A DNA stretch of 64,000 nucleotides from Micractinium sp. NFX-FRZ (taxonomy: Eukaryota > Chlorophyta > Trebouxiophyceae > Chlorellales > Chlorellaceae). Below are positions 45,954 to 59,129 of the stretch, piece by piece (the first letter of the stretch is position 1; each line of letters begins with the position of its first letter). Location of the stretch: NCBI GenBank assembly GCA_029339195.1, contig JAPTJF010000154.1, forward strand, positions 59,301 to 123,300, given 5' to 3'. Under the pieces are notes generated by a model. It was not told the origin of the DNA. It saw nothing but the letters and a program-made list of their open reading frames with translations, and did not search any database. The position numbers and the translations under genes are program-made.

Positions 45954-48270
45954 ATGTCCAAGCCTGCCTTGCAGAACAGCATGGCACAGTCGATGCAGCA
46001 ATCTGAAGCAGGGGACAGCACCAGCTGCGGCTGCAGCTGGCGCAACGGAACGCCCGAGCCGCCAACTCCGGCGCCCAGCTCGCCCGACGCACGGGCCGCC
46101 AGCCCGGCGGCAGCAGCCGAGCGCCTCGCCGCTAGCGCGCAATCCTCCCACCAGGGAGCCTCGCTGACGGCAGCAGGACAGCAGCAGCAGCAGCAGCAGC
46201 AGCAGCGGGGGCCGCAGGAGGCACCCCTCGCAGCGCAGCCGCAGCAGCAGCCGCAGCCGCAGTGCTGGCAGTGGCAGCGGTGCGACGAGGCAGATAGCGG
46301 TGCCACCCTGCGCCACCGCACCCTCTCCTTTGTGAGCTGCCTGGCTCGATCCAGTGTCCTCCAGTCGGCGCTGCTGTCGCTGGAGCTGAGCGGCAGGCAC
46401 CCGTCGGCGGGAAGCGGGGGCGGGGTGGAGGCCAAGGGCCTCGAGTGGACCCTGGCCCAGCTGCTGGCGCTGCACCTAAGAACGGGCACCGCCGAAGGTG
46501 CGCCAGTGTGCTGAGGTGGCACTGATGCGGTGCCCCTTGCTCGCCGTGCTGCTGCTGCTGCTTACAGCCACGTGCGAGGCAGCGCACCAGCTGCTGGCAG
46601 CGCACCCCCTGCGCCTGCTTCTCCCGCCCTGCGCGCTCATCCCCGCCTGCCCTCCCTGTTGCCCTCCCGCTTCCACCCCCGTCCCCGCAGCCACGGGCTC
46701 CTCCCTGCTGGCCGCGCTGTGGCTGCTGGAGGCCTCACATGACTCCCACCACAGGCGTGCTTCCACCTGCCTGGCCTCTTGGCTGGAGCCACTCAACGCC
46801 ATCTCCCCGCAGGTCGGCCAGCTGCCTTAAGGGAGGGAAGAGGCCTTTGCTGCTCTCCATCTGCACTGCCATGTGGTGTGGTGTGCATGCAACACTGCCG
46901 GCTGCCTGCGCTGTGAAACGCCTGCTCCTCGCCACGCACGTCATTTCCGCGCGCTGCCACGCGTGCTGCAGCCTGAGGTGCAGCACCTTGCCCGACGCTG
47001 CTGTGCACTTACTGTAAAGGTGCGCACCCCATACGCCCTCCCACATGCGCGGCCCCCCCGCTCCCTCCTGCCCCGCAGATGACGCTGCTGCTGCGGTCGC
47101 AGTGGCCGACCTGCCTGCTCAAGCTGCAGACGGCGCTCACCACTGCGCAGGTGCCGAGGGGGCGCCTGCTGCTGCTGCGGCTGCCGCCGGGGGTGCTCGT
47201 GGTGTGATGATTGGTGGGCTTGCTGATTGCCTGGGGGAAGCGGGCTTGCTGAATGCCTGTGGGAGGCGGAGAGTGGGCTGGGCCTCGTCCCAGCAGCTCC
47301 TGGCCCGCCTCCTGCGCACTGCGGGCCCCCTTTTGCCGGCCACCATTTTCCTGCATGCATACTATTCGTGGCCAGCAAGCTGACGTGCCCACCTGCCTGC
47401 CTTCCCGCCCCGCCCCCTGTGCAGGTCCGCCTGCTCAAGCGCCTGGACTGGCAGGCGCAGCTGGATTTGCAGAAGGGTGAGGCGGGGAGTGGGGGGAGGC
47501 GGGAGGAGCAGGGAGAGAGGCAGGGGGAGTGGGGCGGTAGAGGTGGGGGGAGGGAGCAAGGGAGGGAGGGGCGGGGACAAACACAGGGGGCCCGCATTAG
47601 AGGGTCCCCCCACAGGCCACCGCCACGCGTGCTGCCGCCCCGGGCCCCGCCCCGCCCCACTTGTGCCAACCGCCGTGCATCCCTTCCCCTCCGCCCTGCA
47701 ATGCTCTGCAGAGGTCTGGCCCTGCCTCAAGCTGCTGTTCAGCCTCGGCGCCCTGCCCCAGCGGGCGCTGCCCGAGCAGCGCTGCCAGCGAGGCGCCACG
47801 TCAGCGAGCTCTCACCCCGCTCCCCTGCTGGTGCCCACAGATGCCTGGGCCCTTCACATGCACACCTACTGCGCCACCCTCCGTCAACAGGTCAGCCCGC
47901 AATGCACAGCGCTGACTGCTGCGCGCGCGCAGGTGCAGCCTGTTGTGGTGCTGCTGCTGCCGCTGGCGGTGTGCTGGCGCTGGCGCTGCGCCCGCCGGCC
48001 GGCTGCATGCGGCCGCAGCATGCCCAGCGGACCAGTCCCAGCCCAGGGGCCGGAAGCGTGCACCGTGCGACACAACGCAATTGTGACTCCCCCTCTGCCG
48101 CCCCTGCTGCCTCCTCCCCTCACTGCCTGCAGGCGGCGTCGATGGAGCACGAGCGTGAGCTGGCAGGCGCTGAGCAGGCAGCCCCGGCTGGCTGCCGGCG
48201 TCAGGCGCTGAGCAGCACCGACGGGGAGTCCCTGGGGCACGCAGCTAAGCGGCGGCGCACCGAGGCCTAG
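45954..48270 (+). CDS. Tandem family copy A: Gln-rich nuclear-type protein, 368 aa
   Basis: Exons 45954-46497, 46691-46812, 47079-47150, 47425-47476, 47712-47890 and 48133-48270 have intron phases 1, 0, 0, 1, 0, shared by all four copies. The N-terminus is low complexity with a CAG-coded poly-Gln tract (46182-46206). The conserved core is DEADSGATLRHRTLSF ... ARS-LQSALLSLELSGRHP ... LEWTLAQLLALHLRTG. Further short helical blocks are SLLAALWLLEA, LLKRLDWQAQL, VWPCLKLLF and MHTYCATLRQQ. The C-terminus AAKRRRTEA is a basic tail like a nuclear localisation signal. The family is unknown to me. The helix pattern around LLKRLDW is faintly like a cyclin box, but I would not assign it. Confidence 0.8.
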
Positions 48271-49612
48271 CCCGCAGGGCAGCCCCCGGAGGCCAACACG
48301 GCTGCAGCCTCCCTCCCTGCTTCACAACCTCTCCAGCACTTGACATGCGCACGCCCCGCGCCGAGCGCCCCGAACCAGTTTTCCTAATGCGCACGCGCGC
48401 CGCCACGCCCCTGACTCACTTCACGCTGGCGTCGTACCGGCTGGCCGTTCCTCCCGCCGCCCACTGCTCCCCATAACAGACGGCCACCTGCCGCCGCCCA
48501 CTGCCCCCCGGCATCACTCCAGTCCACAACCCAACCACGCCCCACACAGGTGGCCCCAGTCTGCGCTCCTAATAAGCGGGCCTTCCCTAGTGCTCTGTAC
48601 AACCACCCTTCGAGCACCGCTCGCTGCTAACCATCTGTGCGACACTGACCATGCCCTGCCACCCCGCCCACGGGGCCCCGCTTTGGCCTTTGCGCGCTTC
48701 GCCGGCGCCCCACCAGCACTGACTCACCCTACCACCTCACAAGCACCCCAGGGCCCCTGTTGGTTGTGCCCTTGCGCGCTTGGACCCCTCCCTGCAATTG
48801 CTGCCTGCTCCTTCTTCTTTCCGGTTTCCCCCTTTCACGCGACCTGCCAAATTCATTGCAAAAATGTGTAATGCATTCGCTCCGTTCCCTGTCAGCGCCA
48901 GGGCTGGCGCCTGTTTGGTACAGTGGACAGGTGCCCCCTTGGGCTGTCCACGCGCGGCAGCACAGGCCCTGGGCGCACACATTTCGGTCACCTCACAGTA
49001 TGCTGCCTGAGCATGCAGGGTTTGCATGACGGCGCTGCCAGTGGGGTCCTTCCCGACACCCTGGCCATTGCCGGCAATGTACCGGCTACTTCAACCCCCC
49101 GGGAGGGCATGCCAAGGCTTGCTGAGCCCCCCTGCAGCTGGCCTGTGTTCGGTTCGATAGATTATCACTGGCTGCGGCAATTACAAGTTTAACTTCTGCC
49201 CAGCTGCCCTGCTAACCCCCAGCCCAGCAGCCCTAACCTAATGGCTGGGCCGCCAGCCTGGCACAGTTTTACGACTGTCCGCTGACAAGCCTGAAGCCGT
49301 CCCAGCCTATTGAACCGCGCCCTTGTCGATCCTAATCAGCCGGTCAGGGGTGCTGGCCCCTGTTTCTTGCCGCGGCTCGTTCTTGCCGTCTCTGTGTACC
49401 GGAAGCAAGCCATCTTCGTCCTCGGTCTGTTCTAAGGCCCGAACGGCGCTGAAGACTGTGACTAAAGCTCCAGGCCGTCAATCTACAAGGACTCCAAGGC
49501 AGGTGGTTCGGGCCGACTGTTCCTTCCTGCGCCGGTCGCTTGCGGTCAGGACGCGTCTGCTTTCGCTCCGGGCTGGCATAAACGCCCCCAAAACTGCCAT
49601 GCATGGCCTTCT
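48271..49612. other. Intergenic between family copies A and B
   Basis: It contains the 3' flank of copy A, with a TGTAA at 48867, and the promoter of copy B. I see no recognisable coding sequence. Confidence 0.55.
48867..48871 (+). terminator. Putative polyadenylation signal of family copy A
   Basis: TGTAA lies about 600 bases after the stop at 48270. Confidence 0.35.
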
Positions 49613-49917
49613 GTGCAGATCGGAGCGAACCCGCAAGCCAGAATGGGCGCTGGCAGGCGCCGGCATCAGGGCGGGAGGCTGCCGGCGGGTGGTGGCTGCC
49701 ACCGCGCTGCAGCGGAGGGCTCCCAGAGGCGGGCATCTCAGGGGCCGCCACCTGACCAGCCAGACACGCAGGCCAGAGGGGAGCGTCTGGAGAGCAGTGC
49801 AGCGCCAAGCACTGCCAGTGCATGCTCCTGCGCAACTGCTGTGACCACCGGGCGGCAACAGTGCCGGGAGGAGCGGGCAGATGTAGCGCCGCTTGCGTGG
49901 CAGGACGGGTGGCTGCC

Positions 49918-49965
<48 letters not shown>

Positions 49966-50242
49966 GTGCCGGCAGCACAAGGAGGGCGACGAGGCAGATA
50001 GCGGTGCCACCCTGCGCCACCGCACGCTCTCCTTTGTGCGCTGCCTGGCTCAATCCAGTGCCCTCCAGTCGGCGCTGCTGTCGCTGGAGCTGAGCGGCAG
50101 GCACCCGCCGGCAGGCTCCCTGGGCGCGGCAGAAGCAAAGGGCCTCGAGTGGACCCTGGCCCAGATGCTGGCGCTGCACCTGAGGACAGGCGACTCGGAA
50201 GGTGAGGCATTGGGCGCAAAGGCGGGGCACCTGTGCTGTGTG

Positions 50243-50275
<33 letters not shown>

Positions 50276-52092
50276 ACGGGTATATGCCCGCTCGCCTGCC
50301 GGCCGGCTGGCCTGCCCGCCTGCCACACTCTGCAGCGTTGCGTTCCTGTGTGCATTTTCCTGCCTCTCTCCCTCGCACCAGCACACCTCCCCCGCACCCC
50401 CACCCCCGCACCCTTTGCAGCCACACCACGCGCCCTGCTGGCAGCCCTGTGGCTGCTGCAGGAGAGCGGCGGCATGCCCATGGCCGCATGCCTGGACTCC
50501 TGGTTGGCACACGTTGCAAAACATGCGCCTCGGGTGTGTGTGTGTGTGAGGGCTGGCACGAAGGCATGGCAGGCATGGCTACAGCCAGGGCGCAGTGGCC
50601 TCTGTCTGGGCCCCTCGGTTGCAGCCCGTGGCGACCACGGATTTGAAGGGGCCACGCCAGTGCGCAGAGTGTGACCCCACCCCGCCCACTCGCTGCACTC
50701 CTTCCGTGTGCGTGCAGGTTATGTGCACCCTGGCTGCGGGAGGCCCCGCCTTTCTTGCTGGGCTGCAGCAGGCGCTCGCCGGTACCCGGGTGAGCGGAAC
50801 AGTGAGAACAGCAAAACCAAGCGCCCTTGGGCGTGAAATGAGGGAGCTGGCTGTGCGTGGTTGGCCCGAACGCCTTGCCCGCCAGCTATCGTGTGACAGA
50901 GTGTGGCATGGACGGGCTGCAAGATGGGGTCGCAGGGGCAGAGGCAGGCAGGGCTGGGACGGCCCCTGCCTGCCGAGCAGTTGCTCCTGTCATCTGCGCA
51001 CGTCGTCTTGCTTGCCCGGGCTTACCGTCCGCTCTTCCGCAGCCACGTAACTTGCAACAGAGGCCCTCTACACCCATGCTCACCTCCTTTGCACCCCGCT
51101 TCGCTCTCGCCACTTCATCGCAGGAGCGCCTGCTGCGGCAGCTGAATGGCTGCCTGCGGCTGGACCTGCACACAGGTGGGGCGAGGAGGCGCAGCAGGCT
51201 GGGCAGCTCAGCAGGCAGGGCAGGCAGGGCTGGGCAGCTCAGCGGGCAGGCAGCTCAGCGGGGAAGCAGCTCAGCAGACAGGCCTGCGCAGACAGCTCAA
51301 CAGGCAGGGGCAGGGCATGCCAGCATGCATGCCCGGTCCCCGCACGGCATCCGCCCTCACTTCCACCTGCAAGGGCGACAACCCTGTGCCAGGGCTGCCA
51401 CTTCTCTCTCTCTCTCTCTCTCTGGCGACTGCAACAGACCGCCCGACTGCCACTTGCCTCGCCCCTCATTCCACCCTCCCCCACCCTCCCCCACCCTGCA
51501 GAGGTGTGGCCCTGTGTCAGGCTCTTATTCGACATAGGAGCCTCAGCGTCCCGCCCTACCGCCGGAGCTGGCAACCCCAGCAGCAGCGCGGGCCTGCCTC
51601 CGGCAGCAGCCTGCCCCGGCTGGCAGCATGCCCCCCACATGCACTCGCTGTGCGCCGCCATACAGCTGCAGGTGAGGGCGCATGAGCAGCCCCTCGCTGC
51701 CCAGCAGGCGGCCGTTCTGTTGACAAGCCTCCCCCTTGCACCACTGGCAGGGTGCAGCCCCCTTGCGTGCGCCGGGGTGACTGACGGGATGAGGCAGCAT
51801 ATGCCCGCCACAGCAGCAGTGGCAGTTGCCCACGCACACCCCGCTTCCCGCCCCCGCTTCAGCCCTGTAATGGAACCTGAAACTCTTCCCTCGCCCCACA
51901 TTCCCTTGCTCGCAGGCCCGCCGGATCGCCCAGAAGCGTGCTGCAGCGGGCGCCTGCCCGGCAGAGGCAGCAGAGGCGTGCCGCCCTGCGCGGCACACCC
52001 GGCCCTGCGCGGCAGCAGAGGAGGGGCGCTCTGCCGCCAAGCGGCAGCGCACTGCTGAAACGCAGCCATCGCTGGGGGAACGCCACCCATAA
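49613..52092 (+). CDS. Tandem family copy B: Gln-rich nuclear-type protein, 390 aa
   Basis: Exons 49613-50201, 50421-50533, 50718-50789, 51124-51175, 51502-51671 and 51916-52092 have the same phases as copy A. Met 49613 is the first in frame; Met 49643 is an alternative. The poly-Gln tract is 15 pure CAG codons (49919-49963). The core EGDEADSGATLRHRTLSF ... LQSALLSLELSGRHPPAG ... WTLAQMLALHLRTG is nearly the same as in copy A. Exons 2-4 have diverged more (ALLAALWLLQESG, LLRQLNGCLRLDL), and the LDW motif is lost. The tail SAAKRQRTAETQPSLGERHP keeps a basic nuclear-signal-like motif. Confidence 0.8.
50236..50275. repeat. CCTG microsatellite in copy B intron 1
   Basis: Tandem TGCC/CCTG units lie downstream of the exon 1 donor. 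Confidence 0.85.
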
Positions 52093-54741
52093 TGGTAGTT
52101 GTAAGTACGTCGGCGGCAAGGGCGCCTGCTCCCACAAGTTGGAGCGTGGACCCGCATTAGACCCGCATGGTCTGCAGCCCTGCACACCCACCACCCTGAC
52201 ATTCTTTTGTACTTCTGGCACTTGCAAATACTGCGGGAGGCCTGCACAGGCCTGCCCAGCCACTGCTGGGGTCCCTGCTCGGACAGCAGCGCAATACTAC
52301 TCATACTGCTCATAATACTCATAATACTACTATTAAGGCAGGTCCACTGGAACCCAGCTGCACAGCACAACATCACAGAGCCCGAGAGCCGCTGCACTGC
52401 CCATGCCTGCGGCGCTCGCAACCCCTGCTTCACGCCACGCCTTGCTCCTCAGTTCCATGACATTGGCATTGCAAGTTGTACTCTATCTGCGGCCCACTCG
52501 CGCATCCCTAATAGCCGCCATCAGCCCCCGCCTGCGCCCCCTTCCCCTCACGCCTCCCTGCCTGCCAAGCACCCTAAGCCTACCCCCACCCACCCATGCA
52601 GAGAAGCACAGGCCCGCCTCTGCCTGGCTCTTCCGGGGCAATGCGCATCCATTCACACTGCGCACACCGCCCCACTGTTCTTTTTGGCAGCACATCCCCA
52701 CGGCTCCGGCACCCGCCTCCCAGGCAGCAGAGCGCGCTCGCCGCTGTGCCTGCACACCCTGAGACAGCTTGCCTCCCTCCCTCTGCTTCAGTCTGTACCT
52801 TCAGCTATTCTTTGAAAGATAGAAATCCGCAGCCCCACTTCAGCACACACAGCAGACGGCGGCGGAAGGGGCTACTGGGTGGCTACCCATTGACCGTGAT
52901 TTTGGCACCTACCGAGGCGGGGCAAGGGAGCTGGGTTTGGGCATCAAGCCAGGGCGATGCTTTCGTTATGAAAAAACGAGGTTGCCCAATTGGGCGGAAG
53001 AAGCAGCCCGAAGTGCGCCCCCGCAGCAACCGGCGGGCCATGAGCTGGCTGGATGCTTCCTGCCGCCCGCCGCCCGCCGCATGGCCACGTGGTATCCCGG
53101 CCACACAGGCATACACGCCGGCTTCAAAGGCCCCAGTCACCCTCTACGGCGCCACCCCTGATGCTAAGCGGTGCAGTTGGACCTGGAATAAGTTAGCACA
53201 TCGAGCCAAAAGCATCCGGATCAGGATCCTCCGGAGGGAGGACGCCGTCCGGACATAGGCAGCTGGCTCCAGGCTGGTAGATAGAAAGCGGGTGGGAGGC
53301 ACGCCCCGGCAGCAGCTGCCCAGCCGCCACGACAAAAAAAAACACCGTTGATCAAGCGAGCTGCGGGCGAGGCCGCCGGACGCCCTTTCATGCCAGTACA
53401 CCGCTTTCTGGGCCAGGCAGGCAGCGGTCCGGCAGTCTAAATCAGAACGTGTGTAGTTCCTTTTGTTTGTTTGGTGGTATTGCAACCTTCTTCTCGTGGT
53501 CCTTTGGCTCAATAAACATAACTTCAAATGAACCATGCCACGAACCTTCCCGGACAGCTCCAGCCCGCCCCGGAATGTTCCTGAACTGAAGTGCTGTTTG
53601 GGAGTGCCAAGGTGCGACGGGCGGCTCTGCAGGTGGCACTGCAATGTTGATGTCAACATCAGCAGCCGGCTTCATGCTGAGCCGGCCCATCCCCTGGCCC
53701 GGCGGCGGCGGCACAAGCAGAGGCAGGGGGCATCGCGGGCTGGATGCGAGTGGGCGGCACACAAGTCTCCCATGTCACAGTGAGGGGCAGCAGTGCACGG
53801 CGGGCAGTGGGGTGGAGAGCATTGCTCCAAAGGCGTGCACGTGGCAGCCGGCAGGCGGCGGCATTGGCAGGCACAGGGGCCTGCCCGCGGGGGCCACGGT
53901 GGGTTGGGGTTGTCTGGGAGCAGGGGAATGGTGGTTCGTGGTGGCTGCAGAACAGGATATGGAAGGAAGCGCTGTGTGGGCAGGGCAGAGGGGAGCGGCT
54001 GCGGGGTTAGTTGCCAGGCTGCACGGTTGCCGCCAGCACCCGTCACAGGCGCAAGGACCGCGTGTGCCAGGAAAGAGCACCGCCCCCCGCCAACTTCTGC
54101 TAGTGCCGCCTTGACCAGTCCGATACCACTTCCAATGTGCAATATCTTGCTGAAGACGGCGCTGCAAAGGCCAAGGATACCCAGATGCCGGCCGGAAAGG
54201 AGTGTCCTGCCGACTGCTGACGTGGCTGCCCGGTGACAAGAGTTCGCGGTACTCCTTGCCCGAGTTTCCCAAGTCCGTGTTTCCAGGGCGTTCTTGATGG
54301 GCGTGTAAGCCCCCACAGCTCTGCCATCGCGCAGTCGGCCCGCGTCGGTACGCCGGGTTGTGCAGCAGCGGGTTTCAGGCTGCCGGCAGCCCGGAGCTGG
54401 GCAGAACAGCCTGTTCACGCCGTGGAGATACCAGCAGTGAGCACCAGTGTGCAGGTCCTGCAGGTCCTGGCCCCATCTTCAAAGATGGTGCCACTGCCAG
54501 CAGTCCAGGACGCCCGCGCTCCCCCCCACCGAAGCACTGCGGCTGTTACGTGGTAAGATTGCATATAACCGGGCGGGCTGTGCAGGGGACGCGGGTTCGC
54601 GTGCTTAGCAAGCGCTTACAAACTTGTGCCGCCCACACAAGAAGTGCGCACGCCCCCCCGCTGCACGCAAGCCCTCCGCCAGACGCCTTACCACCTCCAG
54701 AGTTCACCTGCATGCATGCAGGCGGGTGACCGGGTGGGAGC
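52093..54741. other. 2.6 kb gene-less stretch between family copies B and C
   Basis: It contains a TGTAA at 52100, only about eight bases after the copy B stop, and an A9 run near 53334. A minus-strand frame at 53442-53762 reads plausibly in part but has no splice-consistent neighbours or known domain. No gene can be supported. Confidence 0.5.
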
Positions 54742-57146
54742 ATGGCGGCTTCAGTACGGTCCCCCTCCCGGTGTGGCAGCGGCGGCGGATGGCCGCCGCA
54801 CGCCCTGCGGCTGCCTGCGTGGCTGGAGGCTGACCCCGCTGAGTCCCCCATGCTGCCCAGGGTCCCATCCTTCCAGCAGCAACCCTCGTCGGCTGCCGGT
54901 AGCAGCCACGAGCAGCAGTGTGCCACTCCGGATGCCAGCGCCCCGCCTGCCGCCCCTCGCAGCGGATCCTCCACTTCCGCACCACCACCCGCCGGGCAGC
55001 AGCGGCGGCAGCAGCAGCAGCAGGCGGTGGACCAGCAGGTGCAGGTACAGCGGCAGCAGCAGGTGCAGCAGGAGCCGCAGCATCGAGCGGTGCGGGCGCG
55101 GCTCGCCTGGCACGGCGGGGCGGAGGACGGGGAGGAGGCGGACAGCAGCGCCACCCTTCGGCACCGCACCCTCTCCTTTGCGCGCTGCCTTGCGCGCTCG
55201 CCGCTGCTGCAGTCGGCGCTGCTGTCGGCAGAGGTGGGCGGCAGGCACAGCCACGTGGCGGAGGGGGAGGCAGCCCGCCTGGAGTGGACGCTGGCCCTGA
55301 TGTTGGCCCTCCACCTGCGGTCGGGGGATGTCGAAGGTGGGTGTGCCTGCTGCCTGCCCAACCCGCATGGTATCTGCCGGGCGCGCTGCCTGTTCCCCAC
55401 CCATCACAGCACACACCCTTCACAACCCTAGCGCCGGCTTCTGCATCCGCCAGCAGGCCCCTGTGCCCAGGGCCTTGCCAGCTCACCGCCCCCCCGCTGT
55501 GCTGACCTGGCGGCACCATGGGCCCTGCTGCTGGCGTCTCGGACGGAGCCCTGAGCTGGGCACTGGCTCATGCGGCCACCACCCCACGTCCCTTGATGAG
55601 CCCCGGAGTCCCACTCTCACACAAGTGTCCCCCCACCCGCACACGGTTGCTGCAGCCACAGGGGGATCGCTGATGGCCGTTTTGATGCTTCTGGAGGCGG
55701 CGCAGTGCCCGGGGGCAGGGGGCGAGGGGGATCCCTGTGCCCGCCTGGCGGCCTGGCTGGAGCACCTGGGCCGCTTCTCACCAGTGGTGGGTGGGCGATC
55801 GCTTGCCTGGCCGGGCCTGGCCGGTCATGCAGCAGCCAGCCAGCCAGCCAGCCAGCCAGTTCTGTGCTTTGGGTGCCTTGGGGGTGGGTTTTAGAGTGCT
55901 GGAAATGCTGGGGGCGGGCAGCGGCCTCCCCTTGCAGCCCACCCATGTTGCATGTCACGCCCCGCGCACGCCCCCCACCCACTCACCCACCCACCCACCC
56001 GTTCCCCCTGTGCGTGCGCGCAGCTGGATGATGCTGTGGCGGAGCACTGGCCCGCATCCTTCTTCAAGCTGCAGCGGGCGCTCAGCAACACGCAGGTGTG
56101 GGAGGGGCTTGCGGGGATGGGGTGGCGCGGCGGTGGGCGGGGAAGGGATGACGGCTAAAGGTGCGGGGGGCCCAGTACAGCACACCCAGTGGGGAGGGAG
56201 GCAGGGTTGCGCACTCTTGAGCTCCCACCTGACACCAGCAATCCCCTGCCCCTTGCCCATCCCTGTTCCCGGCCCGCAGGCCCGCCTGCTCCAACGGGTG
56301 GACTGGCGAGCTCGACTGGGAGGCAGGTGGGCGGCAGGCGAGGATCTGAGTGCCAGCGCGGGGCAGCACATCGTTCCGCCAACAGTGCCACGAGTGGGGG
56401 GACTGTGTGCACTGCGAGGCTGCCCCGCCCCTGTCCAGCTGGCGCCAGGCAAGCAGCAACACTCCCGCCCCCGAACCCCGCTCCTGCCCCCCTGCCCCCG
56501 CTGCGCTGCAGAGGTCTGGCCGTGCCTGCGACTGCTCTTTGAGGTGGGAGGGCGGCCCCAAGAGCAGGCGCAGGGGGACGAGCAGCAGCGGCCCCAAGAG
56601 CAGGTGCAGGGCGAGGAGCAGCAGCGGCTGCCCCAGCCCCCTGTCTCTGGCTGCTGCACTACCCAGCAGCAAGAGGGCCTCATTCCCAATGAGGCATGGT
56701 GCCCCGCCATGCACCAGCTCTGCGCCGACATCCGACGGCAGGTGAGGCGCCCTCTGGCCGTGCCAGCTGTGCGCACGAGCAAGCAAACAGTCGGGGGCCG
56801 CGCTGCCTGCCTGCCCCTGCCATGTGCGGCAACCTGTGGACTCAGAGTTGCATGGGAGCTGGGGGTTGGCTGCCTCGCGCTGGGCCCGCTGGGCTGCCGG
56901 GCGGGGGTAGAGGCGTGAGCGGGGGGGGGAAAGGGGCACCCAGCTTCCCGACAGGTTCCGGTGGCTGAGCCAAGCCTGCATGCCGCCCTCCCTCTGTGTG
57001 TGAGCTTGCAGGCCTCGCTGATCCAGCAGCAGCAGCAAGCGCCTGCTGCCTGCCACCCAGCGGCACCTCCAGCAACAGGCGCCGGGGCGGGCGCCGAGGA
57101 GGAGGAGGCGGGCAGGCCTGCCAAGCGGCGGCGCACTACGCCGTAG
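54742..57146 (+). CDS. Tandem family copy C: Gln-rich nuclear-type protein, about 406 aa
   Basis: Exons 54742-55336, 55656-55786, 56024-56095, 56280-56337, 56512-56741 and 57012-57146 have the family phases. The core EEADSSATLRHRTLSFARCL ... LEWTLALMLALHLRSG is conserved. The N-terminus is Gln-rich with mixed CAG/GTG codons, and exon 5 has its own EQAQGDEQQRPQEQVQGEEQ repeat. Intron 4 needs a GC donor (GGCAG|GCGAGG) to keep phase; an upstream GC at GGAG|GCAGGT is also possible. The exon 2 end could be 55783 instead of 55786. The tail RPAKRRRTTP is a basic nuclear-signal-like motif. Confidence 0.75.
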
Positions 57147-58742
57147 CGCGCTCCGAGCTCATGTGCCCACAAACGCCCCAAAATGAGACACATAATGAGA
57201 TACCCCTGACTGAGCGCCCCTGCACATATCCCGTCACTGCAAGTGTGCTCGATGCCCCCGCCCCGCCTCACCGCACTGCACCGACTCCCCCCGTGCTTCC
57301 CGCCCTTCAACTGCCAGCGGGGGCTCTGAACCGACTTCCATGCCATTTTTTGAGCGCCACCATTGCCCTTGTACTGCATCACATATATTCTTTGTTGGGG
57401 CACTGTATCCCTCACCTGCAATTCTTGTCGTGAGCATCCCCTGACTGATGCTGCCCCGAACCATTTTGTGCATCTTCCCTGAGCGACTGCGATTCTACCC
57501 TCCCCCCACTGGGCATCACACCGGGTCCCCCCGCTCGAAGCACTGACTCCCCATGTTCCCCGCCTACACGGCGCCTCACATGCTTGCATGCCTTGCCCCC
57601 TGCACTTAGCTTACCACCACGCCAACCTCCCGCAGCACAAGAGAGGCAGTTGCACAGTGTGAGGGCCCCTCGAGCTTGCAACTGGGGCCCTGGCAGGGCA
57701 TGCTGAACGCGCGCTTGGCGGCCGGGGCAGCTCCTCATGCATTTCAACAGGCAGTGGCATTTGGGGGCATGGGCGGCATAAGGCTTTCTGGCAAACCACG
57801 GTGTGCGGGGAGAGTCCACAAGGTTGTTCCGGTGCAAGCCCGCCCACAAGGGGCAGTCCGTCGCGAAGGGGCACGGCACCTGGCAAGAGCTCGACCGGTG
57901 TGGTCACCACACCACGGTGGCCCGAGCGGCTGCGGGGCACGCATGCCGTGCAGTGCATGCCACAGTTTCCCTCCATGGCTCCCCCCTGTCTGGTTCTACA
58001 GGCTGGCTGACTGCATGCCGCCGGGTCTCTTCGCTGGCACCTCGAGCATCCAACACGGTAATCGCCTGGGGACACTGGCGGGGGGCGGCGGGCGCACGCT
58101 GATGCCTCCGGTACACCTCCAGAATGATGAGCGGGCCTCTAGCTGTATGCTGCTGGCGGCTGTCATGTGCCGCACGCGGGCACCTCATGGACACTGCGAA
58201 CCTTGCGGATACAGCATGAGAGGCCGAACACGGGGGCCGATGGTACCGGCTGGGGGGCGAAGCCGGCTGACAGGCATATGACGGCCAATCGGAGGCAGGG
58301 ACGACTGGCGTCTGCATGCAACACGCTTCAGTTGCCCGTTGTGCATCCCCGATAGCTGCATAGACTCGTCGGCACGCCAAAGTCCGGCGAAGAACGGCGC
58401 CTGCACCGCAGCAAGGCGGTCCGGATGTGGGTCCGGATGGGCGGTCCAGCCCGAAGTGCCACGTCGAGCACCGTGACACGGCCGTCCATCTCGGCAGCCG
58501 AGTGGCATAACAGTAACACGACAACGCTTTGGGCAGCACTTTGAGCTTCGAAAGAGGTGAGACACGCAGGCGCCTGCTGGGCAGGGACTGGCACTGCGCT
58601 GCAGCCAGCCAGCCCAGGCCTGGATGTTCGGCTGGTGTTCGGACTCTTACAAGTCACGGTTTTCAGCCCGGCTCCATGGCCGCCAAACGCCCTCCTTTGA
58701 GTTCAAATTCGCCAATTTTCCCTGGGCGCTGCAGGAGTAGCG
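57147..58742. other. 1.6 kb gene-less stretch between family copies C and D
   Basis: It holds the 3' flank of copy C and promoter of copy D. Frames on both strands are short and unrecognised. Confidence 0.55.
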
Positions 58743-59086
58743 ATGGAAGGGCTGTTTCAGACGGCGCCCCTGGCAGCGGTGCCGCCGCCGGCACCCGCCC
58801 AGTGGTCACACAGCACCGCCTCACTTCCAGCAGCCGCGCCAGCCACCCCGGCCGGCACAGCTGCAGCAGTGCCCTCTTGCAACAGGGTAGATGGTGACCA
58901 ATTGGAAGCCCCCCATGCAGCATGGCAGCAGGCACAGCCGCTGCAGTACGGGTGCCAGCCGCAGCAGTGGGATCGGCAGCAGCCACACCAGCAACAGCAG
59001 CAGCACTACCAGCAGCACCAGCAACAGCAGCAGCACTACCAACAGCACCAGCACCAGCAGCACTACTGGCAACAGCAGCAGCACTA

Positions 59087-59129
<43 letters not shown>

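Noticed and set aside
53442..53762. Minus-strand frame coding EVMFIEPKDHEKKVAIPP near its end
   Set aside because: Partly protein-like, but no known domain, no flanking exons and no supporting paralogue in the window.
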